Shown piece after piece: positions 1-10,967 of a stretch of 64,000 bases of DNA; positions within the stretch are counted from its first letter, which is position 1; each line of letters starts with the position of its first letter. The notes under the pieces are model-generated. The model did not search any database. It saw only the letters and a program-made list of their open reading frames with translations, and was not told the origin of the DNA. The stretch is from Eudorina sp. 2006-703-Eu-15 (lineage: Eukaryota; Chlorophyta; Chlorophyceae; Chlamydomonadales; Volvocaceae): assembly GCA_003117195.1 (NCBI GenBank), contig BDSI01000040.1, positions 496,658-560,657 on the forward strand, written 5' to 3'. The position numbers and the translations under genes are program-made.

Positions 1-532
1 AGCGCGGCAAAATATATTTTTTCGTGGTGGTATTTTTCCAGTGCTTGTGGATACATAAGTCGTGCAAACGCCGTTGATGTCGCTGGATGCGTCGGTCCCG
101 TCGGTATGCGGCAGGTTCAAGCGCGGTTCCTTTTCCTCCATCACTTCTTGGAAAGCATTGAAAATTAATCTTTTTTGACACAATGACGAACCGGCGACGT
201 TTGTAACATCGCTCGGAGGGTCGTGTTAACTGTACGGTCAAGCGTCTTATAATTTGATTTAAACAACATTTTAAGATGTTGATTTGCATTAACCCTTGCA
301 TACCTGCGTAACATTTCTTAAATTCTTGTAACGTTTCGGAAACCGTCTTCGTTCAAGAAGACGAGCCGGCACTCTTGGGCTAGCGGTTGCTTGCATATCT
401 TTGCGAAAGACTGTAACGCGATATGCAGTCATCCACGCAGCACTACTGCTAAAAAACAGTCAGGTTGTCAGCTCACAAGGTCAGCTGCTCCACAGGATTC
501 CGTCCTGATCCGTGCAGCCACTTGATTGGACG
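1..532 (-). promoter_or_regulatory. Upstream (promoter) module of an ECM gene lying left of the window, copy 1 of 3
   Basis: This stretch is the same sequence as the DNA directly upstream of the start codons of gene A (from 8097) and gene B (from 37592). Shared landmarks include GCGCAGCGCGGC at the start, CAGCGCTTGTGGATAC, GCAAACGCCGTT, GTGTTAACTGTACGGTCAA and AAGACGAGCCGGCACTC. In the other two copies the signal-peptide exon begins immediately to the left, on the minus strand. A third family member therefore probably starts just outside the window. Promoter function is inferred from position and conservation; no TATA box was assigned. Confidence 0.55.
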
Positions 533-1012
533 ATGGGGGAGTTGGATTTCAACGTTCCTGCCGAGCAGCGATTCGCTCGGAGCTTTGTGTCTCATCTGCT
601 GTCTGAAGCCAAGTCCGGTTTGGACGCGGCGGCGCAACAATGGGCTGCTAACTATCACAACCTCCGTAAGAAGCCTGCTGTCACCTTTACTGCCGGTCAG
701 TTTGCGCGTGATGCAGATTACGAACGAAGCACTTGCGTGATTTGTCACGTGGGCCTCGGAAGCTACGTTCCTTGCTGGGTCGGTTGGCCCGTACCCTGTA
801 GTACGCACGGTTGGTTCTGCGGCTGTCGAATTGCGCTTGCCTTCGGTCATGCAAATTCACCCGACCTTCCATGTGTCGCTGATTCGACCTTATTACTTAT
901 CACTCGTTGCGCAACTGAGATCGCCGATGATTTGGTACCTGATGTCCCTGGCTCAACGGGCATCGAGGACGCTGTAGTTATTGTATTATGCTCTGCACCG
1001 CATTCTCATTAA
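533..1012 (+). CDS. Possible first exon of a divergently transcribed gene (unknown function)
   Basis: An ATG at 533 opens 160 codons beginning M-G-E-L-D-F-N-V. The two paralogous promoter modules have an ATG at the corresponding place (8658 and 38161), directly after a shared GTGCAGCCACTTGG-like stretch. Downstream of that ATG the three copies are unrelated. The N-terminal part is fairly hydrophilic and contains four cysteines in two pairs (CVIC and CGC) plus several tryptophans, but I recognise no family. Codon bias is weak. It may be a real exon, a relic, or chance. The case for a gene rests mainly on the conserved ATG position opposite the ECM gene promoter. Confidence 0.22.
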   Translation: MGELDFNVPAEQRFARSFVSHLLSEAKSGLDAAAQQWAANYHNLRKKPAVTFTAGQFARDADYERSTCVICHVGLGSYVPCWVGWPVPCSTHGWFCGCRIALAFGHANSPDLPCVADSTLLLITRCATEIADDLVPDVPGSTGIEDAVVIVLCSAPHSH

Positions 1013-1440
1013 TATTACTCTTTATGTTATTCTCCTGTGATACGTTCACTGAGTGACTGGAACACCGTTCTCACACTCAACTAATGACCTCTCACACATA
1101 TGTGAGACCTGTGATGTCTGCCGATAACCGACATTCTGACGCACGGTAATGACTGCAAGCTCTGTTTACAGTTAGGGCACTGGTCCCTGGTAGCTGATTC
1201 TGACTGGCTGCGGTTAGCTTGAGTTCGACTAAACGGTTACCGTACTCCGTACCGCTACTGAAGGCGGACCGACCTGGTGTTCATTAGCACACTGCGACTC
1301 ATGAATAATCGGTAGTTCTTACTAGTAGTTCTAACTACCACCAGCTCTATTAGTAGTAAGAACCACCAGCTCTACTGGTAGTTAACTGGTAGTTCTTACT
1401 ACCACAAGCAACGTCCGCTACATACAGCCGCGCTAGCTAG
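1013..1440. other. 3' flank of gene A, no gene seen
   Basis: No coding signal was seen. It holds imperfect direct and inverted copies of a GTAGTTCTTACTA-like motif at about 1311-1405. The last 20 bases (CGCTAGCTAGCTACAGCC type) recur at the 3' ends of the paralogues at 22186-22206 and 25985-26003. Confidence 0.5.
1166..1170 (-). terminator. Candidate poly(A) signal TGTAA of gene A
   Basis: On the minus strand the sequence reads TGTAA, the usual chlorophycean polyadenylation signal. It lies about 270 bases past the stop codon of gene A at 1441-1443. The assignment rests on motif and position only. Confidence 0.35.
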
Positions 1441-4400
1441 CTACAGCCAGAGCCACGTGTGGTCCGTCCGTGCCAGCACCGAGCCGTCCGGTGCGGCCAT
1501 CGTGGCGGCCACCACCGGCGGTCCACCGGCCCGGGCGCACCGCAGCTCAATCAGGTTGGGCCCCACCCGCAGCGGGATCTGGAGCACTGACTGCTGGGGG
1601 AACTGGACTACTGCCGTACCGCCCACCACCAGTCCATTCACTCGTACGACAGCCAGACGGTCCGCGACATAGCTGAGCGTGGCGTTGCCGGCGGTCGGCC
1701 CTGGCACCCGCACTGTGGTGTAGAAGGTGGCTGTGCCCATGGCGGAGGAGCTGATGACATTGGGCAGCGCCACAAAGGCGGTGGGGCCGGAGGAGATCCA
1801 GCGGGTGAAGCGGTCCACCGGGAAGCTGCCCCCGCCGGGGAAGTCGGGGTGCCGGGTGTAGGCACTGACACCTGCACGTGCGCGCATCAAGAACCTCGTA
1901 CCTAATGCATCAATTTGTTCAGGGAGGTTTGTACGACAGTACGGCACAATGGCGGACATGCTGATGCGGACTCTAACACCGCAAACATTACAATCAACTC
2001 ATGCATCAGGAGGAGTAGAGATATTATGCTCACTGGACACATGACTGTATGGCTGCACCGCGGCTGACGTTCACGAATGCATGGATGCATGACACCTTCA
2101 TTCGCCCTACTTCACCGACCCACCGTTTCTTGAGCCCAGGACCCGGTCATCGTCCTGCATCAACGCCTGGAGGGAGCCCGCGGTCGCAGCAGTCGCCGGC
2201 GTGGTGTCGCCCCTCAGACGGCAGGTGCCGCTGCGCCGCTGGAAATCCCAGTGAACACAATGGGCGGTGGTGAAGCACGTCTGGCAGCAGGCCCCCTCGT
2301 CGGGCGCTGACGTGGCCGACAGGATGGCGGAGTCGTTGGCGAAACCTGCTCCATGATGGCGCAGTGAGCAGTCTGCGGAGGAGGGGGCATAGGCGCGGAT
2401 CGGTCGGGTCGGTGACGGGGCAGCCCAGCCCGATACCGGTGATAGGCTTGTAGCTAGTAGGAGCCAGGGTGGCTATCTTATTTTTGGGAGTATCTACGGC
2501 CAGAGATACACCTGGCTTCGAAACGCTGAAAGTATCTGCCTATGGGGAGATATTTCCAACTGGAAACGGCCCGAAGTATCTACAGAGGGCAGCGGACAGG
2601 GCGCAACATTGATGGAGAACTTCCACGAACCGAACCCATAAGTGCTACACCTAGTCATAGATGACTGCAGACGGCGAGAACCGACCCCAGGTGGGAGATA
2701 TAGGGGGCCCCATCACTCGTCCGAGTATATGTCAACGGGAAGATATCATGTCCCATTCGAGGGATCAAAGTATCTTAAACTCCATGTTTTGGCAGGCCAA
2801 AAGTCTAAAATTTCAGAAGTTTTTCGGCCGAATAGATATTTATATCTTAAGATAGCCACCCTGGTAGGAGCCCGTGTCGATGGCCACCACCCCACAGCCA
2901 GCAATATAAGGCCCTAGTCCAGAGGCCCTGCAACCCAATGTTAGGATTTGTGGCACGATGGCCCAACGTCACGTCACAGTGAGGAACCGACCACTCATCT
3001 ACGTCCGTCCCAGCGACGGTACACTCGGTTGGTAGAGCGCGTTCCGGGTGAGAGGTTCGTTGCCAACATTATTGGCAATGTGATACATCACTGTAATAAA
3101 ATATTGTTGTTTTGTACGTTTGCAGTATTGATCTCATAATTTTACTATTGGGTTTTCCTCCTGCAGAACATCTTCTCTGCAGTACAAGACGGCGCTCCTA
3201 GCTCCTGCACCAGACTCACCCCAGGCAGGCTCGCGGTTGCGCCAGGAACCAGCAGCAGCACTCCAGCCCTGCCACAGCCTCGAGGTCATCATATTCGGCA
3301 GCGTGTACGACACTCGTACCATACCAGCAGGACTGCCGTACACCATGAGCTCCGAGATCTGCAGGGTTCCACCGCCGGTGCTCTGCACGGTGACGTACCG
3401 CCCAGATACCCCCGGCGGGTCCAAGTCAATGGTGAGCACCTCGCCCGTGTAGCCCGGCGCTGCCGTCTTGTGTACGAGGTCGTTGAGGCCGATTTGGGGG
3501 ACCGTGAGGCTGTTGCTGACCAGGGCGCCACCGACGCGGAACTCTGTGCCCGGAGGCCGAGCGCCGCAGCAGTCCCGGCGGTTGTAAAACACAATGCGGG
3601 TGACGGTGAAGAGACTGCCCAGGTCTATAGAGAGCCAGGGAGAGGTGTCCCCTGCGCCGCTTCGGAAAATGCGGCTTGGCGAGTCTGAAACAATTGCATC
3701 AGCAGCAAATTGAGGCCCGGATAAAGCAAATTCGTTGTTCAAGACCGAAGAAGAAAAAGCATACTTGTTTTCTGCAAGGTTGTAAGCGCCAGAGCGCGGT
3801 TGTGGGCTGGGCGGCCATGGAGGCAGCGGGGTGGGAGGTGGGGGCGCCGGCAAGGGCAGCTTTGGGCTGGGCGGCGGCGATGGAGGTGGCGGGCTGGGAG
3901 GCGGCGGTGGCGAAGGTGGGTCGGGCAATGGGGGGAGTGGCGAGGGCGGCGGTGGTCTGGGCGGCGGCGATGGAGGCAGCGTGCTGGAAGGTGGCGGTGG
4001 CAAAGGCGGGTGGGGCGATGGGGGAGGTGGCGATGGCGACTGCGGGCTGGGCGGCGGCGATGGAGGCAGCAGGCTGGGAGGCAGCGATGGCGAAGGCGGG
4101 CCGGGTGATGGGGGAAGTGGCGAGGGCGGCGGTGGGCTGGGCGGTGGCGATGGAGGTAGCGGGCTGGGAGGCGGCGGTGGCGAAGGCGGGTGGGGCGATG
4201 GGGGAGGTGGCGAAGGCGGCTGCGGGCTGGGAGGCGGCGGTGGCGAAGGGGGGTCGGGCGATGGGGGGAGTGGCGAGGGCGGCGGCGGTGGGCTGGGCGG
4301 AGGCGATGGAGGCAGCGGGCTGGGAGGCGGCGGTGGCGAAGGCGGGTCGGGCGATGGAGGAAGTGGCGAGGGCGGCGGTGGGCTGGGCGGCGGCGATGGA

Positions 4401-7400
4401 GGTAGCGGGCTGGGAGGCGGCGGCAGCGAAGGCGGGTCGGGCGATGGGGGAAGTGGCGAGGGCGGCTGAGGGCTGGGCGGCGGCGATGGAGGCCGCGGAC
4501 TGGGAGGTGAGGGCGGCGGTGAGGGCGGCTGTGGGCTTGGTGGAGTCGGTGGCGGAGGCGAAGGTGGTCGGGGGGGAGGCGGGGGAGGCGGGGGGACAGG
4601 GCTGTCTGTCCAGAGCCACGACCAGTCCAGTCGCAGCAGCGGCTGCGTGCTGTTTGGCGGGAAGAGCGACAAGAACAACCATGCTGTGGCAACCGAATTG
4701 AAGTGCTGGATAACAATCAGATTCAGGCCTTTGGGGATGTCGAACGAGACTGCAGTAGTGACATTGTAGGTGTACTGCAACAAGTCACCGACCTGCACGC
4801 CGTTAAGAAACACCTGTGCCGATTCGTCCGTGCGAATATACAGCGTGGCGTTCTTCATGTCATCTTGCAGTGTGAAGGTCTTGGCAAAGTACGTGAACCA
4901 TCCTGATTTCTGGTTGGCAATCAGTCCGAAGGGGTTGGACCAGATGGCGGGAGCACTGGGGTCCTCGGGCATTCTTACAGTAGGAAAGTTAAACGGGTAG
5001 GAGCCTGCAAGCAAATACGGGTAAATACGAAATTGGTGACGGCCGGCAAACGCGATCTTGTCACGTCCTTCCTTCGGCAGCGCAAAACAGATGGGCGGCG
5101 CAATGTACGATATTGTGTAGGGTTGTGCACCACCATGCCGCCAGTGGAAGGTAGGGTTTCGAATCCTTACGGCATCTCCAATGAGAAATTATCTAATTTG
5201 AATAATCAGCCGACCAGAGGCAATCCTCAGGATAACGCGTGGGGGAAGTACGGTAATGACAAGTCCATTGCCAGAATGCTAGGCGCCGAGGAGGCCGAGG
5301 AATGGCTGAACAAGACCGGTGAAGCTGACCAAGTATCAATAAAAGGCTACTATTGTACTATAGTATGGCTAAGCCGAACCTCGAACGAGCCTTAGACGGT
5401 GGCCTCTACGAATCCCCCGGCGGGTGAAGCGGGTCGTAGGGGGCTAACTACCCTCTGCCAGGACAAAGCGCAGGGTGCTGTGTAGAGTGCAGTGGTGTAT
5501 GGTTAGGGAGGCGGTGCAGCATGCACGCGGCCTGAAGTTAATGCAGGGGCACCAGTCTCCGGCAGGTTGCAATAACTGGTCGTGTCCCACAGCGACAGTG
5601 TGGCGTATTCACCAACGATAGGTGGAAACTTTAGGGTGGAAAGGGTATTGTTGGCTCTGTTCGGACTTGCCGTACACGCATGCACAAACATCCGTACAGA
5701 AGCAACGCTTTCAAGTAAGCACCCAGCTGGCCCATCCAGGCCCTGGCCCAGGCGACGCAGGGCACGTAGCAAACACATGCCAACGGCGGCAACCTCCCCA
5801 TACCGGTATGTGTACGCACGAATGCAGGGGCAGAGGGCTTGTCGTACTTTGCCCCGACCCCCACATGAGCCTACATGGCCACATGAGCCACATCGATGAC
5901 CCCCACATGGCCCTAACTGCTGCACACGGATGAACGCAGCCTGCAACTAACTGTATGCGCTCTACAACCCACCCACCCCGCACATACACATCCTGCCTCG
6001 ACCCCACATTTGCCCCGGCCCCTCAATCGCTCACCCCGCTTGGCGCCCACCACCCGGTCCGCATCTCGCAAGAAGCCGGGGATGGTCTGCCCCGCTGGAA
6101 TGGCGCTACCCTGGTCGGGCTTGAGGCGGCAGATGCCCGTGCTCCGCTCGAAGTCCCAGTAGAGACAGGCGGGGGTGGTGTAGCAGGCCTGGCAGCAGGC
6201 GCCCTCGTCGACCATGCTGGTCGCGGAAATAACGTTGGTGTCGCTGCCGTACCTGGCGCCGTACTGCAGCTGCACGCTGCAGGCTGTTGATGGGCATCAG
6301 TTGTGTGAGCATGCGGCGGTCAAGTAAGGGCAGTGGGAGCAGGTTATCTGTCACGGCGGCCGAAGCCTCCTCTTTGGGCAGATGAATCGCTAACTGGGGT
6401 TGGTGCTCGTGAGGGCGGATGCAGGAGGTGCGTCGTTGATTGGTGTGATTGTTGCTGACGTGCATCGTGGGCTGGGGAAGCAGAACCACCGGGTAATAAG
6501 GGGCAGGGTGATGACGAGCGGTAGGTTGTGCCTCGTATGAACGGAAACGACCTTCTCGCGTTGTGAAGGCGTGGATACTTGCTTGGCATCGCAGTAACCA
6601 TGCATGTACCACGCACCGCGCACGAGGACAAGACTATCCCTTATAATCCCTTGCCGTACATGTTGACACGACACATTGACACGGCGCACGCCCCAACTCA
6701 CCCGCAGGCGTGCCGTACACCTGCATCTCAGCGATTTGCATAGCATATGAATCGTAGGTGGAAACATTGAGATCAGCAGCTTTTCGCATATTGAACATCA
6801 GGATGCGCCCTGGCTGGGGGGGGCTGAGTATGAAGGAGAAGTTGCCACCCGTAGTCGAGTAGGTCAAGTCACTATTGCCGAAGACATTATTCCGCCCAGC
6901 CGGTGACCAGGCCGTGCCCTGGACGCCAGCCCCGCCCCAAAATAAAGTCAAAACACGCCCAGTCGAATTGCCGCAGCAGTCAATGCGGTTGTAGATCACC
7001 ACTCGGTTGATTGTGAAAACCTCTCCAAAATCCACTGCGAATTGAACATCGCTCACGTTGCTGCTGGGGTCTGTGCTGAAAAAGGTGGTCATATTGCCAT
7101 CGATCGCCAGGTTTGGAGTGTACTGGCGCGTCGAATCAGTGAGCACGGGCGTGGCGTATGCCGTCTTGTTGATCGCCGGGTTGGCGATAAGGTCCGTCAT
7201 CACCAGTGGGGGCGGGGGCGGCGGCGAGGGAGGGCTTGGCGCTGGCGGGGGCGGGGAAGGCGGGGCATCTGTGCACATGTGCATATGGTGGCATGGAAGG
7301 AGGCAGATGGGGGGCGGCATCAAAGATGTTCGTCGGTTCGTAAACGAAGGCTCTGTCCGAGGCAGGGTCGCCGCTGTGTTATTTCCCTAGCTACCTATGC

Positions 7401-8096
7401 TACCTGACCGATGATCCCATCGGTTGGGAGTTAGATTATGTAGGATTGTTTGGCATTGCGAGCAGGACCTCAGCAAGCTGTACATGCTCAAGGGGTGCGG
7501 TACGCAGCCCATCAGCCAGGAACGAACAGAGCAGCGGAGGTCGTGCAGTGGAAAAAATGGTGTCGCAGGGAATCGAGAGTACGACGGATACGGTGGTGGA
7601 GAGATGCGCAGTTGAGAAGGGGTGAGGCAGGGGTTTCGGTCTGGTCCGCTGCTGCTGTCTGCCGTACATCTGAGGACCATCCTATCATGTCTCTCATAGA
7701 TCAGACCGTTTGGAGTCGCAGGCCCTCACACGCCTGCCTTTGATTATCTTCGTCCACAGTCCTTCGTCCGCATAACCGCCCGTACACAAGGTCCTTTCAT
7801 TGGTAACGGTCCGTACACAGGCCCAGCCAGAACCCAGCCATGTTTGTACAAGTAGCGTTTAACATCATGTGCGCACAGGAATGATGGTGGCAATGGGTAC
7901 GTGTCTTGCGGGCAAATACAGTGACGCTCAAAGGAACAGCGCACAGCAACAAGAAATATTGTCCTGAGGTACAAGGCGCCTGCTTACTTTGAGCAGCCAC
8001 GAACGTGGCGGGGCCCGCAGCAACTACGCACAGCACCAACGCCAGAACTGCCATATGTAGCCGCAGGAGGGGGCGCCTCACATTTTGCTTCCGCAT
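1441..8096 (-). CDS. Gene A: secreted modular ECM protein, (F5/8C-like, PAN-like, WLW module) x2 with Pro-Ser linker, complete
   Basis: Six exons, all introns phase 1: 8096-7988, 7268-6702, 6283-6035, 5004-3325, 2372-2124, 1871-1441, giving about 1,094 residues. Order: signal peptide 1-36 (hydrophobic core, end about AAQ); short Pro-rich spacer; discoidin-like domain to about 225 with the signature YNRIDCCG; Cys-rich PAN/apple-like domain 226-308 ([13 protein letters not shown]); a beta-sandwich-like module 309-447 ending in DWSWLW; Pro-Ser linker about 448-711; second discoidin-like domain to 868 (YNRRDCCG); second PAN-like domain to 951; second WLW module to 1094, ending TWLWL-stop. Family knowledge: discoidin and PAN domains bind carbohydrate or protein, and PPSPPP tracts are O-glycosylated hydroxyproline rods in algal walls. 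A role in the wall or extracellular matrix is inferred. The start was chosen because the signal peptide follows it and gene B has the same one. A MITE sits in the intron between exons 4 and 5. Confidence 0.8.
2465..2863. mobile_element. 399-bp non-autonomous hAT-type MITE with 8-bp target duplication
   Basis: The ends are perfect inverted repeats starting CAGGGTGGCTATCTTA. They are flanked on both sides by the identical octamer GTAGGAGC (2457-2464 and 2864-2871). An 8-bp duplication and CA(G)GG ends are hallmarks of the hAT superfamily. The matching intron of gene B (around 26890-26905) has a single GTAGGAGT and no element, so it is an empty site. No coding capacity was seen inside. It sits in the intron of gene A between exons 4 and 5. 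Confidence 0.85.
3800..4600 (-). repeat. Degenerate tandem repeat encoding the Pro-Ser linker of gene A
   Basis: On the plus strand this is G-rich (GGCGGCGATGGAGG-like units of about 54-60 bp). On the coding minus strand it reads runs of PPSPPPSP and [13 protein letters not shown]. Open frames of several hundred codons in the other phases (Ala-rich and Gly-rich) are by-products of the repeat. Repeat length differs between paralogues, as expected from slippage or unequal exchange. Confidence 0.85.
5033..5395 (+). other. Unexplained 120-codon open frame inside intron 3 of gene A, antisense
   Basis: This frame reads plus-strand within the intron between exons 3 and 4 of gene A. Its sequence is hydrophilic, rich in Asn, Glu and Lys (for example [14 protein letters not shown]), lower in GC than its surroundings, and followed by TAGACGGTGGCCTCTAC. 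The corresponding introns of gene B lack it, so it arrived by insertion or was lost there. I do not recognise the family. Its composition differs enough from the neighbours to suggest a foreign or organellar fragment, but that is a guess. Confidence 0.25.
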
Positions 8097-8657
8097 TCGA
8101 GCGCGCAGCGCGGCAAATAAAAATTCCTAATTGGTTGGATTTTTTTCAGCGCTTGTGGATACAAAAATCGTGCAAACGCCGTTAGTGTCGCTGGATTAGT
8201 CGGTCGTGTCGGTATCCGGTAGGTTGAAGTGCGGTTCCTGTGCCACCGTTTCTTGAGAATTAATCCATATTTAATCTATATGGCACAATGACGAACAAGC
8301 GACGTTCGCAACATCGCTCGGAGGGTCGGGTCGTGTTAACTGTACGGTCAAGCGTCTTGTAATTTGAAAACAACATTTACAAATCCTGGTTTGCATTATC
8401 ATAATCCTCCCTGTGTACATTATACCGATAGTCTATCCTTTCATGTTGCGTACGCTCTTGCATACCTGCGTAACTTTCCGAAAACCGTTCAAGAAGACGA
8501 GCCGGCACTCTTGAGATTGCTGTTGCTTGCATATCTCTGTGCGAAGGATTGTAACATGATATGTAGTCATCCACGCAGCACTGCTTAAAAACAGTCAGGT
8601 TGTCAGCTCATGAGAAGGTCAACTTCTCCACAGGGTTCGGTGCAGCCACTTGGACCA
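8097..8657. promoter_or_regulatory. Divergent promoter module, copy 2 (gene A)
   Basis: About 560 bp lie between the start codon of gene A (minus strand, 8096) and a plus-strand ATG at 8658. The sequence is repeated at 1-532 and 37592-38160 with small indels. The conserved block GTTAACTGTACGGTCAAGCG, the block GACGAGCCGGCACTCTTG and a GTCAGGTTGTCAGCTCA stretch just before the plus-strand ATG are the strongest candidates for regulatory or 5' UTR sequence. Confidence 0.5.
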
Positions 8658-8690
8658 TGGCTAATGCGAAAAGGCCCAAGGCAAACAGCG
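8655..8690. other. Empty target site of the short dispersed element found at 38175-39056
   Basis: Here the sequence runs uninterrupted from GGCTAATGCGA through a short A-run into GGCCCAAGGCAAACAGCG. In the paralogous block the same flanks are separated by 882 bp of element. This fixes the element's boundaries to within a few bases in an A/T-rich target. Confidence 0.7.
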
Positions 8691-8806
8691 TGCAGGCGGG
8701 GCTTGTGCCGACAGGAACATCTAGAGGTGGCAAGCGGGTAGCTCGGGTAGCTGTTAAACATTCTCTCTGGCTACTCCGGGCGGGGGCTGAAGGCATGGGA
8801 AGTTAA
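8658..8806 (+). CDS. Possible short divergent exon, basic peptide of about 48 residues
   Basis: The ATG at 8658 starts MANAKRPKANSV and runs for about 48 codons with many Lys and Arg. The same start occurs at 38161, where a mobile element has inserted four to five codons in. The body resumes at 39057-39190, with small changes. No family was recognised. Conservation between copies could reflect simple duplication of the whole block rather than selection on a protein. Confidence 0.2.
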
Positions 8807-8919
8807 GTTGGGCGACCATGACGGTCTTCTGATAACCGGTAAATGACAAGGAGAATGTACGGCGTATGGCATAATTTGTCATCGAGAGGGATTTGATGGG
8901 CCAATAGTATGACTAATGA

Positions 8920-9084
8920 CAGCTAGGTCTCCCGATAACCTATGCCGTCCAGGACGGTATCATTGTATGGGAGGTATACCGTCATAGACGGTATACGACC
9001 GAACATTGACCAAACATACGACCACTCAACCGCGAGGAATCGGTATACCTTCTAAAACGGTATACATTGTATACCTGAATACCG
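8920..9084 (+). repeat. Left terminal inverted repeat of the KDZ-type element
   Basis: This pairs with 16677-16850. It contains four GGTATAC sites, arranged as two partly palindromic pairs spaced by TAGAC and TTCTAAAAC. They are good candidates for transposase binding sites because they are retained in both ends. Confidence 0.9.
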
Positions 9085-9178
9085 CTTTGACAAGAACACC
9101 TGAAAACTGGGATAGAGCTTTAGATGCGCTAGCACCGGCCGGTTCATATGCTTGGACCTTTAACCATTACCATCTCTG

Positions 9179-9927
9179 TTGTTCTCTAAGGAATCTATGC
9201 GAATGGCTGAGTCGGGGAAGAAGCCGCGGTGCATTCCCAATAAGGTCAGCATCGGTCCGGCGTGTTGTTTGGCCCACGCGCCACAGCCACCGCAGCAAAG
9301 ACAGACAAGACCAGGTCAGCGAGTACCTCGCACAACCCCTACCACAGCAAAAAGGCCCAGGCCGGCGGTGCAGGTGGAAGATGCAAGCGACGACCAGCCA
9401 CTTTTTAGACGGACCAAGCCGCACGCGTGGTCTGATCGCCAGGAGCGCCAGGAGGCGGCATGGACAGCTCAGCTCTCCGAAATGCAGCAACAGCTTACGG
9501 CAAACGCTGAGGTTCATGAGCAGCAGCGCAGCGCAAGGAGGTGGCAGCCACCCTGCGCGGGTTGGTACAGCAGCGTGTCGACGGCCTCTGCAACAGATGG
9601 CGCTCCGGACACAGGTGCCGGGGGGAGCAAACCCAACTAGCGGGGCCCGCAGGTGCTTTCAGTGTGGAGCGACAGCCAACAGTTCGGTACATAGGGCTGC
9701 TATCGTCGGGGCTACTCGAAGTGCCAACAGTCACGTGCGTGGCATGCAATCAGCAGTACACGCCCCAGGCCATCGAGGCGGGTTGCTTCAAAAGCTCACC
9801 GGTCGACGCGCACGCATGGTATGACTTGCACGTACATCAGTCGTATGCAACCCTCGGCTTCGAGGGGCTTTCCGTGACAGGTGCGCTGGGGGGGTTCGAC
9901 GGGAAGGAATGCCCGCGCCGCGATTAA
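9179..9927 (+). pseudogene. KDZ-type transposase, N-terminal fragment with Cys pairs (frameshifted)
   Basis: One frame (Met at 9203: MAESGKK) gives a basic N-terminus followed by a Gln- and Glu-rich helix. The next frame, from about 9541, continues as TLRGLVQQRV and then VTCVACNQQYTPQAIEAGCF and a SSPVDAHAWYDLHVHQSY stretch. A further frame shows a CFQCG pair just upstream. The layout (two Cys-x2-Cys pairs, a conserved GC(F/Y) and a Pro-rich turn, then a helix) matches the Cys-rich start of KDZ transposases. At least two frame changes separate the parts; introns could explain one of them. No catalytic residues lie here. The identity rests on remembered family pattern rather than a search. Confidence 0.55.
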
Positions 9928-10593
9928 GGCTGGTGACCTCCGCGGTTGCATAACGTTAGACGGCCCCCCGGGAACACCGCGTGCCGGGGTGTCGTGCAGC
10001 ACCGACTCTCAGCACGTATTGTCGGAATTGTGATTAAATGATCTGCACGTTCAAATGTGGTTTCGCAGCCGGCCGCGGGCTTGGTGCGGTACATGACGCC
10101 TGGGAGGCGGAGAGACTTCATCCAGGGCATACTGCGGTCCTTTTCGCGGAAGAAGTTCAAGCGCATGGTGAAGATGCTTGAAAAAAAGTACAAGGACACC
10201 GCAAAACTGCCATGTAATTGCAGTTACTCGCGGCATTCGGGTCGTACCTTTCCAGCCGTGTGCAAGGATATCGACGGACTGCACTGCATCCCCCAGGTGA
10301 AGGAGAAGCCGCTGTTGCGAAGGTATCGGCGGCGGCGGCTTTGGCTGGTGTCGTCGACCTCCCAGTTGCAGCGTCTGAGTACGTGGAGTCCGTAGCTCCT
10401 GGCCGCAACACAAACACCCCGCAGGAGGCTGGGGCCTGGCAGGTATGTACTGGTTTGCTGCAGGTTTGTTGCCATCTGTCGCGTTGGTGGTATGGCAAGG
10501 CTGGGGTGAGCCCATCCGTTGACAAGGTACAGTCTCCAGGCTGGCTGGATAGCCTAGTGGTTTGTGCGGCCCAGTTCCACTGCTTGCTTAACA

Positions 10594-10662
10594 CAGAGAC
10601 GGCCGGTCATTAGATGCACAGGCAAGCCGGGAGCCTGTGCATCTAATGACCGGCCGTCTCTG
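10594..10662. repeat. Perfect 30-bp inverted repeat (hairpin) with 9-base loop
   Basis: Arm 10594-10623 is the exact reverse complement of 10633-10662, with loop AAGCCGGGA. The arms begin CAGAGACGGCCGGTCATTAG. No target duplication is visible next to the arms. It sits between the N-terminal and C-terminal transposase fragments, where the catalytic core would be expected. Confidence 0.95.
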
Positions 10663-10967
10663 GGTTGAAGAGGGGGGTCGGGTGCCCAGATGAGACCTCT
10701 CACACGACGAGCGCTGTGGCCCCCGGCCAGCCTGCCGAAAGACAAGACGATGTGCCGACAGATGGGGCGCTGGGGCGCACGCAGGGGTTGCGGCCGGCCG
10801 GTTGGTACGGCAGCAAGGGCTCCACCGTCTTCCGCCGCCTCCGTGTGCTGCGCCGCCGCCTCGCTCACCTTCATTCCGCCTTCTGACGGTCCGCGGGCTC
10901 TCCCGCCCCGCCCCGCCCGTCCCCACCTCACCCCGCCCCGTATGACGCGTACACGGCACTTCTGAAG

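Noticed and set aside
3676..4716. Ala-rich, Gly-rich and His/Arg-rich frames of 200-340 codons over the Pro-Ser linker
   Set aside because: They are out-of-phase readings of the repeat that encodes the linker. Only the Pro-Ser phase is continuous with conserved domains at both ends. The same applies to 27712-29283 and 33498-34179.
5033..5460. Group II intron or organelle DNA insertion
   Set aside because: Composition hints at it, but I could not identify domain V, a maturase motif or a known organelle gene, so it is left as unexplained.
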